Below are positions 4,160 to 7,926 of a stretch of DNA of 7,926 nucleotides, in pieces. Each line of letters opens with the position of its first letter. Within the stretch, counting starts at the first letter, position 1. The notes beneath the pieces were generated by a model. The model saw only the letters and a list, made by a program, of their open reading frames with translations, made no database searches and was not told the DNA's origin. The translations under genes were made by a program, and so were the position numbers. Source of the DNA: Lachnospiraceae bacterium (GTDB lineage: Bacteria > Bacillota > Clostridia > Lachnospirales > Lachnospiraceae); the NCBI GenBank assembly GCA_021199395.1, contig JAJQIE010000282.1, positions 1-7,926 of the forward strand, written 5' to 3'.

Positions 4160-5434
4160 TTATTCCCCCGCTGTTGCAATGGTCAGGAGCGCATGCGCCT
4201 TATAGGTCAGCGGTGCACCGTCTACGATTGCATAAGCGCAATAGTCTGTCACTCTGGCTTTCACATGTTCTTCGGTCATGATGGACATCTGCTTGTTAAT
4301 GTTCATCTGGTAGCCGCGAGCTGCGTTCGAAAAGAGGATCTGTCCGTCAGACAGCGACGCATCCTCTACCACTACGGTACCGAGCACGCGGTAAACACCA
4401 CCGGAAGTCTGGTCATTGATAAAGATCGGCCGTCCGTTCTCATCAACCACGTTTGCCAGCACATTCCAGATCGTTTCACTGTTCGCGTAGATCTTCAGGC
4501 CATTCGCATAGCCACTCTTGATCAGGCCGCGTGCTTTAGTGACATCTGCATAAGTCAAAGCACCCTCGGTATACTCAACCACCTGATTTTCGTCAGCCAC
4601 CAGTGCCGTGCAGATTCCAAGCGGTTCCGGTTTAAAGGTATCGTCTGTACCCGGCTTGCCTGCGCCATTTGTCGCTCCATATCCGAGTGCTGCGCCCATG
4701 CGCTCCGCAAGTCTGTGCTGGATGTACGGAAGGAAATCTTCCATTGCCATCTCTTTCAGCTTCCACGTCACGGAGATTGCCCTGGACAGCTCACAGCCGG
4801 TCAGTGTGTAATCCTCGATTGTCTCCTGCGCATCCTCGGTCGCGGTTGCTTCATCGTACCACGCCGCATCAGTCGTAGCCGTCGCGCGGATCAGCGTCAG
4901 GTTGCCGTTTACATAGGTTTTGGTGATATCAGCATAATACGGATACATATCCTCGATCTCAGACCAGATCTTCTGCGTCGTCGTTGTCGGAATTACCACT
5001 CCGGTATTCTCAGTGCTGTGCGTGTACTCATTGACCATGTTAAAAACGCTCGTTTCTGCATCGGTCAGAGGTCTGTGCTGCATGGTCTTTGCCCATGCGG
5101 ACAGGTACGCATCCGATTTCAGCGCATCCTCCGGTGTCTGCGGAAGCTGTGCTGTAGTCACGGCCATTCCTGACATATCCGCAACCCCTCCTGCTCTCAT
5201 GTTTTCGCTGTTAATCACCACTGTTCCAGTCAGATTGGAGACATCCAGTACCGGCTGATTGTCATTCAAAGCATTCATATTTGCCTGAGCCTCAGCGATC
5301 GCTTCCCACTGAGCATCCAGCGCTTTCACTTCTTCCATTTTTGCATTGGCATCCTCGATGTTTCCTGCATCGATCAGTGCCTGCGTTTCGCCCATCAGGG
5401 CGGCTCTCATTTCGAGATATTTTTTCTTATTCAT
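4160..5434 (-). CDS. Major capsid protein, HK97 fold
   Basis: A full-length HK97-type capsid subunit of 424 residues. From the preferred ATG (5432-5434) it begins MNKKKYLEMRAALMGETQAL, and residues 1-60 form a Lys/Glu/Ala-rich coiled coil typical of the N-terminal delta (scaffolding) domain that the neighbouring protease removes. The shell part begins near residue 95, with GVVIPTTTTQKIWSEIEDM as a typical N-arm/E-loop entrance, then the ISVTWKLKEMAMEDFLPYI helix region and the C-terminal GYQMNINKQMSIM and YKAHALLTIATAGE strands. An in-frame ATG at 5453-5455 overlaps the protease stop as ATGA and would add seven residues; the shorter start is favoured because its N-terminus is family-like and AAAGGATGG lies upstream. 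The stop is preceded by five G residues. Confidence 0.93.
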   Translation of the reverse strand: MNKKKYLEMRAALMGETQALIDAGNIEDANAKMEEVKALDAQWEAIAEAQANMNALNDNQPVLDVSNLTGTVVINSENMRAGGVADMSGMAVTTAQLPQTPEDALKSDAYLSAWAKTMQHRPLTDAETSVFNMVNEYTHSTENTGVVIPTTTTQKIWSEIEDMYPYYADITKTYVNGNLTLIRATATTDAAWYDEATATEDAQETIEDYTLTGCELSRAISVTWKLKEMAMEDFLPYIQHRLAERMGAALGYGATNGAGKPGTDDTFKPEPLGICTALVADENQVVEYTEGALTYADVTKARGLIKSGYANGLKIYANSETIWNVLANVVDENGRPIFINDQTSGGVYRVLGTVVVEDASLSDGQILFSNAARGYQMNINKQMSIMTEEHVKARVTDYCAYAIVDGAPLTYKAHALLTIATAGE

Positions 5435-5451
5435 GGTTTTGCACCATCCTT

Positions 5452-6171
5452 TCATATTGTTGCAAGCCTAATGCCGGATAATTTGAGCTGTGTAAGCTTT
5501 TTCTTACACTCGGCCATGGCTTTTTCATTAGCTTCTTTTAAATCCTGTTCAACCTTCATGGCCGTGCGAATTTTGTTCATCTGTTCCTCAGAAGGAAGCT
5601 TAAACAGTGAACCGGCAACCATTGGAATTTCTTCCTCTTCCTCAAACATGATCGCATCGATCAGGCCTTTTTCTTTTGCCTGCTCCGCATTCAGCCATGT
5701 TTCGTTTTCCATCATGGCAAGGGCTTCATTCTCGGTCATACCAGCTTTTGCCATATACGCCGTACATAATGCCTTGTCGGCTGTCCGCAACATTTCTGCT
5801 GTATGTTCCATGATGCTGTGGTTTCCACTTGCTCCGGATGATACACAGTGAACCATCATCGAAGCAGTTGGCGCCATCTCACAATAGGCTGCGCAGGCGA
5901 TCACTGATGCGGCGGAACACGCCTGCCCCGTGATATAAATCTTTATGTCATGATTCTTAGCTGCCGCACGGAGCAAGGTATAGATTTCAGTCCCTGCGTC
6001 AATTATTCCCCCTGGCGAGTTAATAAAGACCTCCACCTCATCCTCATCTGTAAGCTTATCCAAAACTCCACTTACATCATTTGGGCAGGCGCAATCCTCG
6101 TCAAACCATCGGTAGTACCAGGCATAATTATTCGGGACAATATTGCCTTTTATATTAATTCTGTACTTCAA
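5452..6171 (-). CDS. ClpP-like prohead (capsid maturation) protease
   Basis: This 239-residue serine protease of the ClpP/S14 superfamily cleaves the capsid scaffold domain inside the prohead. Conserved parts are VEVFINSPGGIIDAGTEIY (46-64, oxyanion region), TGQACSAASVIACAA (81-95) with the probable nucleophile Ser86, and MMVHCVSSGASG (105-116) with His108. The segment ENETWLNAEQAKEKGLID (155-172) matches the C-terminal part of the fold. Residues after about 178 are a charged, helical extension. The start is TTG (6169-6171), overlapping the portal stop as TTGA; GGGAGGTGAG upstream makes it convincing, and no better in-frame ATG precedes conserved sequence. Translational coupling to the portal is expected. 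Confidence 0.93.
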   Translation of the reverse strand: MKYRINIKGNIVPNNYAWYYRWFDEDCACPNDVSGVLDKLTDEDEVEVFINSPGGIIDAGTEIYTLLRAAAKNHDIKIYITGQACSAASVIACAAYCEMAPTASMMVHCVSSGASGNHSIMEHTAEMLRTADKALCTAYMAKAGMTENEALAMMENETWLNAEQAKEKGLIDAIMFEEEEEIPMVAGSLFKLPSEEQMNKIRTAMKVEQDLKEANEKAMAECKKKLTQLKLSGIRLATI

Positions 6172-7403
6172 TCATTCTCACCTCCCGCCTGCATAAATGT
6201 TGTAAGCCGATTCTGTTTTTCTGTCGTCTGCGCCCCATCCACTGGAGCATTATCCAGCCTTACATAATACTGATCGCCGCCGGGAACCGGAGCCATATTG
6301 AAGATCGCTCTGATCTCGTTTGCGTTGAAAATACCGCGATCCCAAAGCTGTGTAAAATTCAGCTTTGTAGTCAAGCTTGCACACTGCAGGTTGCTGGCTT
6401 CAAATACGATCCGGTTCCCACAAGAACGTTCTCTTCTGGAAAATAATCTTTCCGTCAGGCATTCTCCGAGCTGAATTGCCACCGGTTCGATTTCGGCCTC
6501 GTAATATGCCGTCCACTGGTTTTCAGTCCAATTCGACTGCACAATATTTTTATTCGTGTTAAAAAACGAATAGATCCGTTCAGTAATCCGGTCGGTTTGT
6601 GACGCGTTCGGCACGTAATCCTTCGGCTCGATCTGTTTTGCGTCCGCCTTGGAATCTACACCAGCCGCCCCAAACGTTTCACTCTCATAAGTCAGGTAAT
6701 TATCCACAAATGTTTTCACATTGTTCTGGATATCTTTCGGCCTCATAGACTGAGTAAATTTCAGCAACCAGCGGATTACGCCGCTGTTTTTAATTGCCTT
6801 TACGATGCCCTGGTCAATCACGCCGACACATTCCATCAGCTGTGCCAGCGCAGGAGCCGGGCTGCTGCCGAAGATGTCGTTATCGTTATAATCCTGCCGT
6901 AAGTGTAAAATATCGCTGTGCCGGAATAATCCCATCTTCCCGTTCTGGTAGGTAAATCGGATGTATAATTCTCCCTGGTTGTTCCACACCGCTTCCGCCA
7001 TTGATGCCGGAATCGGGTACATCTGCACCGGGAAGCCATTGTCATCGCGCACAATCAGGGCAAACGCATTATTGCTCAAGCAAAGCTGTGTTGCCATCTT
7101 CTCCAAAAATACCTGTTCCGTCATATATGGGTTCGGATATTTCAGCAGCATGGCAATTCGCGGCTTCTGATCGACTTTCAGTCCGTTTGCATCTTCCTGT
7201 ATGTGTTTTGCTACCAGTTTGCCAATAGCCTTTACCTTTGGCCGGATACACGCCCGGATGATGTCGCTTTTATACAGCTTCCCATCCCATGCCATGTAAT
7301 ACTCGCCCCAGGTGGTCACCATCCTGAACTGGCTCTCCTGTGTCGGCTTCTCCACCGGTGTCGGATCCCGGCTCTTGTTTCTTAATCGGCTAAATAATCC
7401 CAT
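6168..7403 (-). CDS. Portal protein, HK97 family
   Basis: This 411-residue protein has the size and pattern of HK97-family portals, which form the dodecameric ring through which the terminase packs DNA and to which the neck binds. Visible marks are the N-terminal MGLFSRLRNK, the helix KSDIIRACIRPKVKAIGKLV (45-64), LLKYPNPYMTEQVFLEKM (86-103), the strand pair around ELYIRFTYQNGKMGLF, and RHSDILHLR (151-159), which leads into the stem region. ATG 7401-7403 has GGAGG 7 bases upstream, and the terminase stop TAG at 7416-7418 lies within that ribosome site. It directly follows terL and overlaps the protease start by 4 bases, the normal packaging-capsid order. Confidence 0.94.
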   Translation of the reverse strand: MGLFSRLRNKSRDPTPVEKPTQESQFRMVTTWGEYYMAWDGKLYKSDIIRACIRPKVKAIGKLVAKHIQEDANGLKVDQKPRIAMLLKYPNPYMTEQVFLEKMATQLCLSNNAFALIVRDDNGFPVQMYPIPASMAEAVWNNQGELYIRFTYQNGKMGLFRHSDILHLRQDYNDNDIFGSSPAPALAQLMECVGVIDQGIVKAIKNSGVIRWLLKFTQSMRPKDIQNNVKTFVDNYLTYESETFGAAGVDSKADAKQIEPKDYVPNASQTDRITERIYSFFNTNKNIVQSNWTENQWTAYYEAEIEPVAIQLGECLTERLFSRRERSCGNRIVFEASNLQCASLTTKLNFTQLWDRGIFNANEIRAIFNMAPVPGGDQYYVRLDNAPVDGAQTTEKQNRLTTFMQAGGEND

Positions 7404-7415
7404 GTTAACACCCTC

Positions 7416-7926
7416 CTATATCAGGCTCATATACTCGTTCATTTTCATTTCCAGTACCACGCAGGCATCCAGCGTCGCCGCCGTCCCGTCAATCCTGCGT
7501 CGTGGATTGCTTGTCTTCATCGGCTGTATATTGTCGTTTTTGTCGATATCTACAGCCGTATTGCACAGGCACCACTTGTCGATCGGATTGTTATTGTAGT
7601 TCAACAGCTTTGCTTGCAGGTTCGCTTTCAGGTTCTTCATCGGGCTGGACAGTGTCTGCTTTCCCTGGCGGATCGGTATCATTGATGTGGGGCCAAATTC
7701 CTGTTGCATCTCTTCCACCCAGTATTTCGCCGACCATGCATCATAACCGAACCATGAAAGATAAATATCGTAATCGTTCTGGATTTCCAGAAACCATTGC
7801 GTCACGTATTTCGGATGGTTTTTATTCCCTGGACAGACCCGCATATAGCCCTTCTGGATCCAGATATCGTAAGGAATCTTGTCTTCCTGCACTCGTTTCT
7901 CTACCAAATCCTCTGGCATCCAGTAC
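7416..7926 (-). CDS. terL: Terminase large subunit, C-terminal part (window-edge partial)
   Basis: About 169 residues of the large terminase are visible and the frame continues beyond the right edge (the codons before MPEDLVEKR are TAC TGG, so that Met is internal). This is the nuclease half: LSWFGYDAWSAKYWVEEMQQ (53-72, counted from the Met), PIRQGKQTLSSPMKNL (82-97), an AKLLNYNNNPIDKWCLCNT segment and the C-terminal RRRIDGTAATLDACVVLEM, whose aspartates are typical of the RNase H-like metal site. The N-terminal ATPase with Walker motifs is outside. TerL cuts concatemeric phage DNA and pumps it through the portal encoded next. The stop TAG falls in the portal's ribosome site. Confidence 0.92.
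   Translation of the reverse strand, partial: YWMPEDLVEKRVQEDKIPYDIWIQKGYMRVCPGNKNHPKYVTQWFLEIQNDYDIYLSWFGYDAWSAKYWVEEMQQEFGPTSMIPIRQGKQTLSSPMKNLKANLQAKLLNYNNNPIDKWCLCNTAVDIDKNDNIQPMKTSNPRRRIDGTAATLDACVVLEMKMNEYMSLI

Noticed and set aside
4052..5173. Long plus-strand open frame (373 codons) opposite the capsid gene
   Set aside because: It lies antisense to a clear HK97 capsid gene, has no ribosome site and reads as a Cys/Arg/His/Ile-rich shadow product with no recognisable domain.
1..7926. CRISPR array, tRNA, rRNA, insertion sequence or integrase attachment site
   Set aside because: No regularly spaced repeats, cloverleaf-like sequences, transposase frames or paired direct repeats were seen in the window.

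Overview
The window is a stretch of the late (morphogenesis) region of a siphovirus-type prophage or temperate phage. Every well-supported gene lies on the minus strand, so the biological order runs from right to left. Strong GGAGG-type ribosome sites, TTG and GTG starts next to good Shine-Dalgarno sequences, a HicAB cassette and a moderate GC content point to a Gram-positive Firmicutes host. A gut clostridium such as a Lachnospiraceae member is my best guess from the look of the proteins, but this is inference.

From the right edge the order is: C-terminal part of the large terminase subunit (cut by the window edge), HK97-family portal, ClpP-like prohead protease, HK97-fold major capsid protein, a small acidic protein ending in a Rho-N/SAP-like motif, gp6-type head-tail connector, head closure protein, a DUF3168-like tail terminator, an HK97-gp10-like tail component, the major tail protein, and a pair of overlapping tail assembly chaperone genes. 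Most of these genes abut or overlap and look translationally coupled, so they probably form one long transcript: packaging motor and portal first, then shell, then neck, then tail tube. The chaperone pair carries a textbook -1 programmed frameshift signal: slippery CCCAAAC, a 7-base spacer, then a GC-rich stem. The signal is not obvious from ORFs alone, because the downstream frame has only 55 codons.

Where the tape measure gene would normally follow, the sequence becomes more AT-rich and holds a self-contained accessory cassette: a strong promoter with an embedded 23-base palindrome, a hicA toxin gene interrupted by an in-frame TAA, an intact hicB antitoxin, and then a 54-residue charged helical protein of unknown function with its own promoter. 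The cassette looks like a phage 'moron' (a cargo gene unit with its own expression signals). The first ~195 bases hold two strong stem-loops with plus-strand polarity and no supported gene. What lies to the left cannot be seen.

The most rewarding points are the frameshift signal, the broken toxin beside an intact antitoxin, the promoter-operator architecture of hicAB, the small-protein gene, and the unusual start of the small gene after the capsid. I see no clear sign of a wholly new system.
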